Assembly (NCBI RefSeq): GCF_001189535.1
Contig: NZ_CP012070.1
Coordinates: forward strand, 3,224,001-3,288,000
Length of the DNA: 64,000 nt
Source of the DNA: Arsenicicoccus sp. oral taxon 190
GTDB lineage: Bacteria > Actinomycetota > Actinomycetes > Actinomycetales > Dermatophilaceae
Direction: 5' to 3'
Part shown: piece by piece, positions 1 to 8,158 of the stretch
How positions within the stretch are numbered: position 1 is the stretch's first letter
How the letters are laid out: the number at the start of each line of letters is the position of its first letter
Translations under genes and position numbers: made by a program
Notes under the pieces: generated by a model
What the model was told of the DNA's origin: nothing
The model's input: only the letters and a program-made list of their open reading frames with translations
Databases searched by the model: none

Positions 1-1390
1 GGCTGGCGGTGGCCACGGCGCCGCTGCGCACGGCCTGGACCGCGTCCAGCATCGCGGCCTGCGCGTCGTCCAGCTCGGCGGCCCGGTCGAGCACCGCGAG
101 CGCGGCCAGCCCGGCCACGTCCGAGCGGGTGGGGACCACGGCGGCCGGACGGCCCCGCGCGCGCAGCTCGGCCGCCGCCGCGGTCGCCGCCAGCAGCACG
201 TCGCCGTCGTTGGGCAGGATCAGCACGGGGCGCTGCGGGTCCACGCGGGCGGCCTCGAGGATGGCGCCGACGCTGGCGCGGGCGCCCGGCGCGCTCGACA
301 CCACCACCGCTCCCTCCTGCGTGAAGAGCTCTCGCAGCCCGTCACCGTCGGTGCAGACCAGGACCAGCGGGCCGGTCTCCCCCGCCGGTGGGGACCCGTG
401 CCACCCGGAGGAGGCTGCGGCGGCCGCCCGGACCGCCGCGGCCTGGCGGTGCAGGTCGGTGATGGTCACGTCGGACACCTCCCCGACCTCGGCGGCGAGG
501 CGCTGCGCCTCCTGGGGGTCGTCGACGTGGGCGTGGACGCGGCACACCGCGCCGTCCCCCGCCACGACCACGCTGTCGCCGATGGCCATGAGGGCGCCCT
601 GCAGCGCCCGGAGCTCGTCGGCGCCACCCCCGGCGAGCAGGTGCACGATCTCGTAGCGGGGGCCGTCGTAGTCGGCCGGCACCACCTCGCCGGCGCCCAC
701 GCCGAGCGGGGGCTCCACGTCGGCGACCGCGGCCTCCTCGTGGCCTCCGTCGACGACCCGCTTGAGGGCGTCCAGGACGATCACCAGGCCGGTGGCCCCG
801 GCGTCGACGACCCCGGCGGACCGCAGCGCGGCCAGCTGGCTGGGGGTGCGCTCCAGCGCCTCCTTGGCCGCGGTGACGGCGGCGTCGATGACGGCGCTCA
901 GCGAGGCGTGGGCCTGCCGGGCCCGCGCCTCGGCGGCCTCCGCGGCCTGGCGCGCGACGGTGAGGATGGTGCCCTCGGCGGGGTCGCCGACGCAGGCGTA
1001 GGCCAGGTCGGAGGCGCGACGGAAGGCCTGAGCCATCACCCCGCCGTCGGCACCCCCCGCGCGCGCCGGGCGCTCGATGACGTCGAGCAGGCCGCGCACG
1101 AGCTGGCTGACGATCACCCCGGAGTTGCCCCGGGCCCCGAGGACGGTGGCGCGCGCGAAGGCCGTCAGCTCCTCGTCCTCGTGGGCCTCGACGGTGCCCT
1201 CCACGGCGGCGTCGATGGTGAGGTACATGTTGGTGCCGGTGTCGCCGTCGGGCACCGGGTAGACGTTGAGGGCGTCGATCTCCTCGCGACGCTCGGCGAG
1301 CGCGGCGCGGGACAGGACCGCCCACAGGCGCAGGGCTCGTCGGTCGAGGACGTCCAGCGGCCGTCGCCGGGTCTCGGCCCCTCGTGACAT
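1..1390 (-). CDS. DAK2-domain fatty acid kinase FakA/YloV-like protein (partial)
   Basis: The frame is open from an ATG at 1390 down to the left edge, so about 463 N-terminal residues are present and the C-terminus is missing. Residues about 43-52 read NVYPVPDGDT followed by GTNM, the DhaL-type (DAK2) nucleotide-binding signature, and an ARGNSGVI motif follows near residue 90. A middle domain and the start of the DegV-like C-terminal part are visible. In the family, FakA phosphorylates fatty acids delivered by FakB proteins, or acts as a dihydroxyacetone-kinase-like protein of unknown substrate. A purine-rich GGGAGAGCAGG precedes the ATG. It is divergent from rpmB, as in many actinobacteria, where recG usually follows. 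Family assignment is firm; the substrate is inferred. Confidence 0.88.
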   Translation of the reverse strand, partial: MSRGAETRRRPLDVLDRRALRLWAVLSRAALAERREEIDALNVYPVPDGDTGTNMYLTIDAAVEGTVEAHEDEELTAFARATVLGARGNSGVIVSQLVRGLLDVIERPARAGGADGGVMAQAFRRASDLAYACVGDPAEGTILTVARQAAEAAEARARQAHASLSAVIDAAVTAAKEALERTPSQLAALRSAGVVDAGATGLVIVLDALKRVVDGGHEEAAVADVEPPLGVGAGEVVPADYDGPRYEIVHLLAGGGADELRALQGALMAIGDSVVVAGDGAVCRVHAHVDDPQEAQRLAAEVGEVSDVTITDLHRQAAAVRAAAAASSGWHGSPPAGETGPLVLVCTDGDGLRELFTQEGAVVVSSAPGARASVGAILEAARVDPQRPVLILPNDGDVLLAATAAAAELRARGRPAAVVPTRSDVAGLAALAVLDRAAELDDAQAAMLDAVQAVRSGAVATAS

Positions 1391-1507
1391 CCTGCTCTCC
1401 CTCTCGCGGCCCCCGTCGTGGCGTCGCGACGAGCCTACGCGAGAGCTCGGACACACCCTGGCCGTCCCGCGACGACCGGTGGTGCGGTGCCCCCGGTCGC
1501 GGACGGT

Positions 1508-1537
1508 TTGGTGGGAGCCTCGCCCGTCGGCTACTCT
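1508..1537 (+). promoter_or_regulatory. candidate promoter of rpmB
   Basis: TTGGTG (1508-1513) and TACTCT (1532-1537) are separated by 18 bp and would place transcription start near 1544, about 80 nt before the rpmB GTG. The -10 fits the actinobacterial TANNNT pattern. This is an eye-matched motif only. Confidence 0.35.
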
Positions 1538-1623
1538 TGAGCGGTTGCCCCAGCACCAGAGCGCCATCCTTGGCGCGACCACGGGGCGAGCCCCGACTGT
1601 CAAACGAATGTAGGAGATCACCC

Positions 1624-1818
1624 GTGGCTGCCAACTGCGATGTCTGCGGCAAGGGACCGTCCTTCGGTCACAGCATCTCGCACTCGCACCGTCGCACCAA
1701 GCGGACCTGGACGCCCAACATCCAGCGCGTCAAGGCTCTGGTCGGCGAGGCGGGCGTGACCCCCAAGCGACTCAACGTCTGCACCTCCTGCCTCAAGGCG
1801 GGCAAGGTCAAGCGCTGA
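1624..1818 (+). CDS. rpmB: 50S ribosomal protein L28
   Basis: A 64-residue protein starting MAANCDVCGKGPSFGHSISH, matching bacterial L28. It carries two CxxC pairs (C5/C8 and C53/C56), so it is the zinc-ribbon (C+) form of L28 that binds the large subunit. The GTG start at 1624 is chosen because AGGAGA lies 5-10 bases upstream and the protein then has the usual family length; the longer upstream frame has no support. It stands alone, divergent from the FakA-like gene, and is followed by a strong hairpin at 1836-1868. Confidence 0.97.
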   Translation: MAANCDVCGKGPSFGHSISHSHRRTKRTWTPNIQRVKALVGEAGVTPKRLNVCTSCLKAGKVKR

Positions 1819-1835
1819 CGCTGCATCGACACCCA

Positions 1836-1868
1836 AGAGGGCGGCATCCGTGGAGGATGCCGCCCTCT
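1836..1868 (+). terminator. rpmB terminator hairpin
   Basis: Fourteen-base arms (1836-1849 and 1855-1868) pair perfectly around a GTGGA loop, 17 nt after the rpmB stop. There is no long T-run, as is usual in high-GC actinobacteria. The right arm contains the first possible start codon (1857) of the next gene. Confidence 0.75.
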
Positions 1869-3020
1869 CGTCGTCCCGGGCCGTCCTCGCGGCTCGTCGC
1901 CGTGGACGTCGCGCGGTGCCTGGCGCTGCTGGGGATCCTGGTCAACCACCTCGTCGGGGGGATGCCGAGCCTGCTGCTGTGGGACGTGCACGCGGTGCTC
2001 TTCGCGACGCTGGTCGGGGTCGGCGCGCACCTCGGGACCGTCGGCGGCCGGGCGAGCTCGACCGTCCGCGCCGGGGTCGTGCGGGCCGGCGTCCTCGCGG
2101 TGGTCGGCCTCGCGCTGGCGGACCTGGGCACCCGCGCCGCGATCGTGCTGCTGACCCTCGCCGTGGTGACCCTCGTCGCCACCTGGGCCGCCCGCCGGCC
2201 CACCAGGACCGTCCTGGTCGCCGCGGCCGTCCTCGCCCTCGTCTCCCCCGCCCTCGCCCGGGCCGGTCGGGCCGCGTCGTCCGGGCCCGGTCTCCCCGAC
2301 GTCGGGTGGAGCGACCTGGCGGACCCGCCGCACGCGCTGGCGACCCTGCTGTGGGCGACGTCCTACCCGGCAGCGGTCTGGCCGGCCTTCGGGCTGCTCG
2401 GCGTCGCCGTGGCCCGGGCCTTCCTGCCCGGCGACGGCAGACCCCCACGCCCGGTCTCCCTGGCGCTGGCCGGGGGCGCGCTGGTCCTCGCCGGGCGGGT
2501 GAGCAGCATCCTGGTGCTCGCGGTGACCGGGCGGACGGCGCTGCTGGACGCAGAGGCCCGGGCCGCGCTCGAGCACTCCGGCCTGCCGGACGACGCCGAC
2601 CGCCTCGCGCTCGTCGGGCCCTACCTGCCGTCGACGCCGAGCCTGCTCGTCAGCGGCGGCCTCGCCCTGCTGGTCCTCGCCGCCGTCTGTGCCGTATGCC
2701 GCCTCCCCCGCGTCCCGACCAGCCCGCCCGCCCGGGCCCTGGCCGACCTCGGCAGCATGACCCTGTCGGCCTACACCCTGCACGTGCTGCTCCTGCCGCC
2801 GACCGAGCGGGTGCTCGCCGCCCACCCCGGGCTCGACCCCTGGTGGGTCTACGCGGCCCACGTGGGGCTGCTCGCCGCCGTCCTGCTGACCTGGCGTCGC
2901 GTCCTGCCGCGACCCCTGGCACCGGGTCCGCTGGAGTGGTTGACCCGCCGGGCGATCACCGCCGTCAGCCCGCGAAGTGGTCCCACCCCTGACCCTCGAC
3001 CGGCTCGCCGTCGAGCGTGA
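1857..3020 (+). CDS. multi-pass membrane protein, DUF418/DUF1624 type
   Basis: About 387 residues, rich in Leu/Val/Ala with some ten hydrophobic segments. The N-terminal VDVARCLALLGILVNH and a later segment ending LSAYTLHVLLLPP resemble the DUF1624 (heparan-alpha-glucosaminide N-acetyltransferase-like) and DUF418 regions of predicted membrane acyltransferases. The substrate is unknown. The ATG at 1857 lies inside the rpmB terminator, so a GTG at 1902, directly before the first membrane segment, is an equally good start. The 3' end overlaps the convergent thiL gene by 56 bp (2965-3020). Confidence 0.72.
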   Translation: MPPSRRPGPSSRLVAVDVARCLALLGILVNHLVGGMPSLLLWDVHAVLFATLVGVGAHLGTVGGRASSTVRAGVVRAGVLAVVGLALADLGTRAAIVLLTLAVVTLVATWAARRPTRTVLVAAAVLALVSPALARAGRAASSGPGLPDVGWSDLADPPHALATLLWATSYPAAVWPAFGLLGVAVARAFLPGDGRPPRPVSLALAGGALVLAGRVSSILVLAVTGRTALLDAEARAALEHSGLPDDADRLALVGPYLPSTPSLLVSGGLALLVLAAVCAVCRLPRVPTSPPARALADLGSMTLSAYTLHVLLLPPTERVLAAHPGLDPWWVYAAHVGLLAAVLLTWRRVLPRPLAPGPLEWLTRRAITAVSPRSGPTPDPRPARRRA

Positions 3021-4068
3021 CGCGCGGCAGGGCGTCGTCGGCCTCGACGACGCGCCCGATCACGCTCCACTGCTCGTCCGGGTCGGTCTGGTCACGCAGC
3101 AGGGCGCTGTCGGCCGGGAAGGTCGCGATCAGGGAGTGCTCCTCGCCCCCGGTCAGCACCTGCCTCCACGCGACGTCCCGCGGCAGGACGTCGGTGATGG
3201 GCGGGTCGACGAAGCCGCGCTCCAGGGCCCCACGGTCGAGGTCGATGCGCACGCCCGACGCGCGGGCGATGCGGCCAGCGTCCCGCACCAGACCGTCGGA
3301 CACGTCCATCATCGCGGTCGCGCCCGCCGTCGAGGCCACGACCCCCGAGGAGACCGAGGCCACCGGGGTGCGGTGGTACCACATGAGCACGGTGCGAGCG
3401 CTCTGGTCGGTCCAGCCGGGCGGGGGTTCGGTGCCCCTGAGGTAGGGCTCGGGCTGGCCCGGATCGGTCTCGCCCTGGTCGTAGAGCCACCAGCCGGCCC
3501 CCGACCACCCGAGCGAGCCGTGGACGGCCAGCACGTCCCCGACCCGCGCGCCGGACCGCAGCACCGGGTCGCGGCCCTCCAGGTCCCCCAGGGCGGTGAC
3601 CGACACCATGACGACCCCGTCGGGCGCCCCCGACAGGTCACCGCCGACCACGGGCACGGCATACCACCTCGCCTGCTCGGCGAGCCCGCGCGAGAACTCC
3701 TCGGCCCACCGGGCCGGCAGGTCCCCGTGGGCGGCGAGGGTCACGAGCAGCCCGGTCGGCCGGGCGCCCATGGCGGCGATGTCGGCGACGTTCTGCGTGA
3801 CGAGCTTGGCCCCGACCTCGGCCGGCGTGGACCACTCGTCCCGCCAGTCGTGGCCGAGGACCATGGTGTCCGTCGTCGCCACCACCGACCCCGAGGGCGC
3901 CGCGACCACCGCGGCGTCGTCGCCCGGACCGAGCAGCACGTCCGGGGTGGGCGTGAAGAACGGGAAGATCCGCGACAGCAGCCCCTCCTCGGACAGGTCC
4001 CGCAGCCGCGGCTCCTCGCCCGCACGGTCGGCCCGACCAGCACCGTGACCTGCAGCGTCGCCTGACAT
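2965..4068 (-). CDS. thiL: thiamine-monophosphate kinase
   Basis: 367 residues. Phosphorylates thiamine monophosphate to thiamine diphosphate in the cytoplasm. Family hallmarks are visible in order: LLGPGDDAAVV (nucleotide/Mg binding), TTDTMVLGHDWR, an AAMGARPTGLLV helix, GGDLSGAPD and MDVSDGLVRDAGRIA. The ATG at 4068 is chosen over a longer frame because a perfect AAGGAGG lies six bases upstream. It is divergent from the Lrp-type gene and overlaps the membrane protein gene at its 3' end. The order rpmB, thiL, RAM protein, DUF3515 is the usual actinobacterial arrangement. Confidence 0.95.
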   Translation of the reverse strand: MSGDAAGHGAGRADRAGEEPRLRDLSEEGLLSRIFPFFTPTPDVLLGPGDDAAVVAAPSGSVVATTDTMVLGHDWRDEWSTPAEVGAKLVTQNVADIAAMGARPTGLLVTLAAHGDLPARWAEEFSRGLAEQARWYAVPVVGGDLSGAPDGVVMVSVTALGDLEGRDPVLRSGARVGDVLAVHGSLGWSGAGWWLYDQGETDPGQPEPYLRGTEPPPGWTDQSARTVLMWYHRTPVASVSSGVVASTAGATAMMDVSDGLVRDAGRIARASGVRIDLDRGALERGFVDPPITDVLPRDVAWRQVLTGGEEHSLIATFPADSALLRDQTDPDEQWSVIGRVVEADDALPRVTLDGEPVEGQGWDHFAG

Positions 4069-4187
4069 GCGGACCTCCTTCGAGCGGGCGCAGACCGACA
4101 CGCTACCGTGGTCGCGAGGCGGCACCGCCCTTGGTCCCGCACGGCCGCAGCGACGCGGCTGTCCCGCAGCACGAGTGGAGGATTCGC

Positions 4188-4421
4188 ATGGTCCAGGCCT
4201 ACATCCTGATCCAGTCCGAGGTCGGCAAGTCGTCCCAGGTGTCCGAGTCGGTCGGAGCGATCGACGGCGTCGTCAAGGCCGAGGAGGTCACCGGTCCCTA
4301 CGACGTGATCGCCCGCGTCGAGGCCGAGAACGTCAACGAGCTCGGCCAGCTGGTCATCGCCAAGATCCAGGACATCCAGGGCATCACCCGCACCCTGACC
4401 TGCACCGTCGTCCACGGCTGA
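4188..4421 (+). CDS. stand-alone Lrp/AsnC ligand-binding (RAM) domain protein
   Basis: A 77-residue protein starting MVQAYILIQSEVGKSSQVSE and containing GPYDVIARVEAENVNELGQL, the beta-alpha-beta-beta-alpha-beta RAM domain that binds amino acids in Lrp/AsnC regulators. No helix-turn-helix is encoded; the sequence just upstream has no extended homologous frame. Such small RAM proteins form oligomeric amino-acid sensors. The ATG at 4188 has GGAGG about seven bases upstream. It lies directly upstream of the DUF3515 gene with an 11-base gap. Confidence 0.9.
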   Translation: MVQAYILIQSEVGKSSQVSESVGAIDGVVKAEEVTGPYDVIARVEAENVNELGQLVIAKIQDIQGITRTLTCTVVHG

Positions 4422-4432
4422 CCCGCCCCGTC

Positions 4433-4909
4433 GTGGCGCTCGGTCACCTCGACCGCCGGGTCCTCGTCACGGCCACCGCGCTGGCACTCCTCGCGGTGGC
4501 CGTGACGCTGTGGGTGCTGCGACCCCGCCCCGTCGAGGTCTCCCCGGCCGCCGCCGACGGCTCGCCCGCGTGCCGGCAGGCGGCCCAGCGGTGGCCCGAC
4601 GCCGTCGCCGGTCTCGAGCGACGCACCGACCTGCGCGGCGCCACCAGCGCCGCCGCCTGGGGGGACCCCGCGATCATCGCGCGGTGCGGGGTGCCCGCCC
4701 TCGGCCCCTCCACCCAGCAGTGCGTGCAGGTCGACGGGGTCGACTGGGTGGTCGGTGACCTGTCCGACGGGCAGCGGCTGACGTCATACGGCACCGACCC
4801 GGCGATCGAGGTGCTGGTCCCGCGGACCTACGCCCCGGCGCCGCTGCGCGTCTCGCCGTTCGCGGCCGCTGCCAAGGCGCTGCCCCGCACGGGGCACCGC
4901 TGCAGCTGA
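4433..4909 (+). CDS. DUF3515 family membrane-anchored protein
   Basis: 158 residues with a single N-terminal membrane segment (residues about 10-28) followed by an extracytoplasmic domain. The domain contains CRQAAQRWPDAVAG, WGDPAIIARCGV and a conserved paired-cysteine pattern ending in GHRCS, typical of DUF3515 proteins that sit beside thiL or ddl in actinobacteria. Function is unknown. The GTG at 4433 begins just before the membrane segment and 12 bases after the RAM gene, so the two are probably cotranscribed. Confidence 0.82.
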   Translation: MALGHLDRRVLVTATALALLAVAVTLWVLRPRPVEVSPAAADGSPACRQAAQRWPDAVAGLERRTDLRGATSAAAWGDPAIIARCGVPALGPSTQQCVQVDGVDWVVGDLSDGQRLTSYGTDPAIEVLVPRTYAPAPLRVSPFAAAAKALPRTGHRCS

Positions 4910-4952
4910 GCAGGAGCCGCCGCCGACGCCGCCCAACCCGCACAATGGGCCG

Positions 4953-5936
4953 GTGACCGACTCCAGCAGCAGCACGCCCACCGCCGAGCGCCCCGGCGGA
5001 GAGAGCAAGGGCGGCGAGAGCCTCCTGACCGTCCTGGTGGCCCTCGGCGCCAACGCCCTCATCGCCGTCGCCAAGAGCGTCGTGGCCGTGATCACGGGCT
5101 CGGCCTCGATGGTCGCCGAGGCCGCCCACTCCTGGGCCGACGCGGGCAACGAGATCTTCCTGCTCCTGGCCGAGCGCAAGTCCGGCCGGCCCCGCGACAA
5201 GTCCCACCCGCTCGGCTACGGCCGCGAGGCCTACGTGTGGTCGATGTTCGCGGCCTTCGGCCTCTTCACGGCCGGGTCGGTGGTCTCGATCTGGCACGGC
5301 ATCACCTCGCTGCAGGCCGGCGAGGCCGAGACCGACTACCTGCTCGCCTACGCCGTCCTCGGGGTCGCCTTCGTCCTCGAGGGGATCTCCTGGCTGCAGG
5401 CGATGCGCCAGACCCGCGCCGAGGCAAAGGCGCGCGGCGTCTCGGCCCTGCGCTACGTCTGGGGCACCCCCAACCCCACGTTGCGGGCCGTGGTCGCCGA
5501 GGACACCGCGGCGCTGATCGGCATCGTGATCGCCGGCCTCGGCATCCTGCTCCACGAGCTCACCGGCAACCCCGTGTGGGACGCCGTCGGCTCCATCCTC
5601 GTCGGGGTCCTGCTCGGCGTCGTCGCCGTCTTCCTCATCGACCGCAACCGGGACTTCCTGACCGGCCAGACGGTCTCCCCCGACATGCGCCACCGGGCGC
5701 TGCGAGCCCTGCTGGACCACCCGGAGATCGAGCGGGTCACCTACCTGCACCTGGAGTGGGTCGGCCCCGAGCGGGTCTTCCTCGTCGCTGCCGTGGACCT
5801 GGCCGGCGACGCCCCCGAGCACGACGTCGCCACGGTGCTGGACCGGCTCGGCGACGAGCTGCGCACCCACCCCCTCGTCGAGGAGGCGGTGCTCACCCTG
5901 GCCACCCCGGACCGCCCCGCCCTCGTGCTGGACTGA
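4953..5936 (+). CDS. cation diffusion facilitator family transporter
   Basis: 327 residues. Predicted inner-membrane divalent metal efflux protein (TC 2.A.4). An N-terminal polar stretch is followed by six hydrophobic segments. TM2 carries AEAAHSWADAGNE, the site where metal-coordinating His/Asp lie in this family; TM5 region reads VAEDTAALIG. The C-terminal about 80 residues form the cytoplasmic MTP domain. TM5 has Glu-Asp rather than the HxxxD of YiiP, so metal specificity cannot be stated. GTG start; the RBS is weak. Confidence 0.88.
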   Translation: MTDSSSSTPTAERPGGESKGGESLLTVLVALGANALIAVAKSVVAVITGSASMVAEAAHSWADAGNEIFLLLAERKSGRPRDKSHPLGYGREAYVWSMFAAFGLFTAGSVVSIWHGITSLQAGEAETDYLLAYAVLGVAFVLEGISWLQAMRQTRAEAKARGVSALRYVWGTPNPTLRAVVAEDTAALIGIVIAGLGILLHELTGNPVWDAVGSILVGVLLGVVAVFLIDRNRDFLTGQTVSPDMRHRALRALLDHPEIERVTYLHLEWVGPERVFLVAAVDLAGDAPEHDVATVLDRLGDELRTHPLVEEAVLTLATPDRPALVLD

Positions 5937-6049
5937 CGGCAGCGCGTTCCGCCCGCAGTGTTGGTCGCCCGGTCGCCTGCGCGTCGTCCCCGCGTCACCC
6001 GCCGGGGAGAGCATGCGGGGCATCCGTCCCGCACTCCCTGGAGGCCCCC

Positions 6050-7090
6050 ATGCGCACCCGCCTCGTCGTCGCCGGTCTCGGCGCCGCCACCCTCACCCTG
6101 AGCCTGACCGCCCCCGCCCTGGCCGGCGACCACGACCACGGCCGCCACAAGGGCCGCGACGACGGCTACACCTTCGCGGTGATCGGGGACACGCCATACG
6201 GCGCGGCCAAGATCGCGAGGTTCCCCCAGGACGTGGACCGGATCAACGCCGACCGCGACGTCCGGCTCGTCATCCACGTGGGCGACATCAAGAACGGCTC
6301 CACGGTCTGCTCCGACGACTACTTCCGCTGGGTCAAGGGGCAGTTCGACCGGTTCGAGGACCCGCTGGTCTACACCCCCGGCGACAACGAGTGGACCGAC
6401 TGCCACCGCCCCAACAACGGCGCCTACGACCCGCTCGAGCGCCTCGCGACGATCCGGCGCACGTTCTTCCCGCAGCCCGGCCAGACCCTCGGCAAGCACC
6501 CCATGGCCGTCAACCCGCAGACCGCCATCGGCTTCCCGGAGAACGTCCTGTGGTCCCGCGCCGGCGTGCAGTTCGCCACCGCCCACGTGGTCGGGTCCAA
6601 CAACAGCTTCGCGCCGTGGACGGGCAAGACCGGGCCGACCCCGGCCCAGCTGGCCGACGCCGTGGACCGCACCGCGGCCGCCGTCACCCAGATCCACCGG
6701 GCCTACGACGAGGCCCGCCGCACCCGCGCCAACGCCGTGGTCATCGCCCTGCAGGCCGACATGTTCGACCCCACCTACGACGGGTGGAAGCTCGAGGAGA
6801 ACAACGCCTTCATCCCGGTCATCAAGGCGCTGACCGAGGAGTCCAACCAGTTCGCCGGCGCCAGCTACCTCTTCGACGGCGACTCGCACCGCTACAACGA
6901 CGACTACCCGCTCGCCCCCGGGTCGGTGTGGCTGCAGCGCTACGGGCTCACCACCCCCGCACCCAACCTGCACCGCATCACCGTCGACGGGTCCGACGCC
7001 GCCGACGACTACCTCAAGGTCACCGTCGACACCAAGGTCAAGGAGGGCTCCCGGGACGTCCTGTCCTACGTCCGGGTGCCGCTCGGCTGA
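6050..7090 (+). CDS. secreted metallophosphoesterase
   Basis: 346 residues with a clear Sec signal peptide (residues 1-25, cleavage likely after APALAG), then a His/Asp-rich linker. The mature part starts YTFAVIGDTPYG and continues with HVGDIKNG, PGDNEWTDCH and an FDGDSHRY motif, the ordered D-x-H / GDxxN / GNxE-like / GDSH pattern of calcineurin-like phosphoesterases. It is predicted to hydrolyse phosphate esters outside the membrane with a dinuclear metal centre; substrate unknown. GGAGG lies five bases before the ATG. Confidence 0.85.
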   Translation: MRTRLVVAGLGAATLTLSLTAPALAGDHDHGRHKGRDDGYTFAVIGDTPYGAAKIARFPQDVDRINADRDVRLVIHVGDIKNGSTVCSDDYFRWVKGQFDRFEDPLVYTPGDNEWTDCHRPNNGAYDPLERLATIRRTFFPQPGQTLGKHPMAVNPQTAIGFPENVLWSRAGVQFATAHVVGSNNSFAPWTGKTGPTPAQLADAVDRTAAAVTQIHRAYDEARRTRANAVVIALQADMFDPTYDGWKLEENNAFIPVIKALTEESNQFAGASYLFDGDSHRYNDDYPLAPGSVWLQRYGLTTPAPNLHRITVDGSDAADDYLKVTVDTKVKEGSRDVLSYVRVPLG

Positions 7091-7142
7091 CGCCACCCGC
7101 GCCCCCGCCGGTCGCCGGCGGGGGCGTGAGAGGGTGGGCGCC

Positions 7143-8108
7143 ATGACCCTCCCCGCCGTGCACCTCGGGCGGCGGTATGCCGTCCGCCTGCGCACCCCCG
7201 CCTCCCCCACCGGCGGCCCCGGGGCCCGGGACGTCGTGGGCACGCTCGTCGCGGCCGACGCGGCCACCTGGGCGCTGCTGCCCGAGGACCGCCCCGCCCA
7301 GGTGATCGAGGTCGCTGATGTGCTGGCGGTGCGGGCCGTCCCGCGCCGCGTCGTGCGGCTGACCTCCTCCGTCGAGGACGTCGAGCGTCTGGCGGCCCGC
7401 GGCTGGCCGGGCCTCGGCCAGGAGCGGCTCGGCGGATGGGTGCTGCGCGAGGGCGCCGGCTACACCGGTCGCGCCAACTCCGCGCTGGTCGCCGGGGACC
7501 CGGGCCTGCCGGCGACCACCGCCGTCGAGCAGGTGGAGCGTTGGTATGCCGACCGCGGCCTCCCCCCACGCTTCCAGCTCGCCTACCCCCTCACCGGCCC
7601 CGACGACCCCGCCGGGCCGGTGGACGCAGTCCTCGCCGAGCGGGGCTACCAGGTCGTCACGCCGACCTTCACCTTCGTGACCGACCTGCGGGGCGCGCGG
7701 CCGGCGCCCCTCGGCGACCTGGAGGCCCGCTGGGCCGACGACCCGGACCAGGAGTGGCTGGGCCCCGAGAGCCCGCTGCACGGGCGCCACCCGCGGGCGG
7801 TCGAGGTGATCACGGCCTGCCCGGCCCGCTACCTGACGCTGCGGGCGCAGGGTCGCTTCGTCGCGCGGGCGCGGCTGGTCGTCACCGACGACTGGGCCGG
7901 CCTGACCGAGCTCGTCGTCGACCCGCCGGCCCGGGGCGCCGGGGTGGGGCGGCGGGCCATGGGCGAGCTGACCCGGGAGGCCACCGGGCGGGGGGCACGG
8001 TTCGGCTACCTGCAGGTGCTGCAGGCCAACGCCCCCGCCGTGGGCCTCTACGACGCGCTGGGGTGGCGCCGGCACCACCGCTACCACTACCGGGCCCGCC
8101 CGTCCTGA
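7143..8108 (+). CDS. GNAT family N-acetyltransferase, Rv0428c-like
   Basis: 321 residues. The first about 70 residues (LGRRYAVRLRTP onward) form a small beta-rich domain followed by a linker, and the C-terminal half is GNAT-like: LVVDPPARGAGVGRRAMGEL is motif A (acetyl-CoA pyrophosphate loop) and FGYLQVLQANAPAVGLYDAL is motif B. The combination resembles mycobacterial Rv0428c. It would transfer an acyl group from CoA to an unknown amine. The ATG at 7143 is chosen; an ATG nine bases earlier is possible. Confidence 0.82.
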   Translation: MTLPAVHLGRRYAVRLRTPASPTGGPGARDVVGTLVAADAATWALLPEDRPAQVIEVADVLAVRAVPRRVVRLTSSVEDVERLAARGWPGLGQERLGGWVLREGAGYTGRANSALVAGDPGLPATTAVEQVERWYADRGLPPRFQLAYPLTGPDDPAGPVDAVLAERGYQVVTPTFTFVTDLRGARPAPLGDLEARWADDPDQEWLGPESPLHGRHPRAVEVITACPARYLTLRAQGRFVARARLVVTDDWAGLTELVVDPPARGAGVGRRAMGELTREATGRGARFGYLQVLQANAPAVGLYDALGWRRHHRYHYRARPS

Positions 8109-8158
8109 GCCCCGGGCACCGGGTGCCGGTGGACGGGCGGGCGGCATACGGTGACGTC

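Noticed and set aside
342..1652. Long Arg/Pro-rich ORFs on the opposite or shifted frames across many genes
   Set aside because: They are third-position GC shadows of true genes and lack RBS and conserved motifs.
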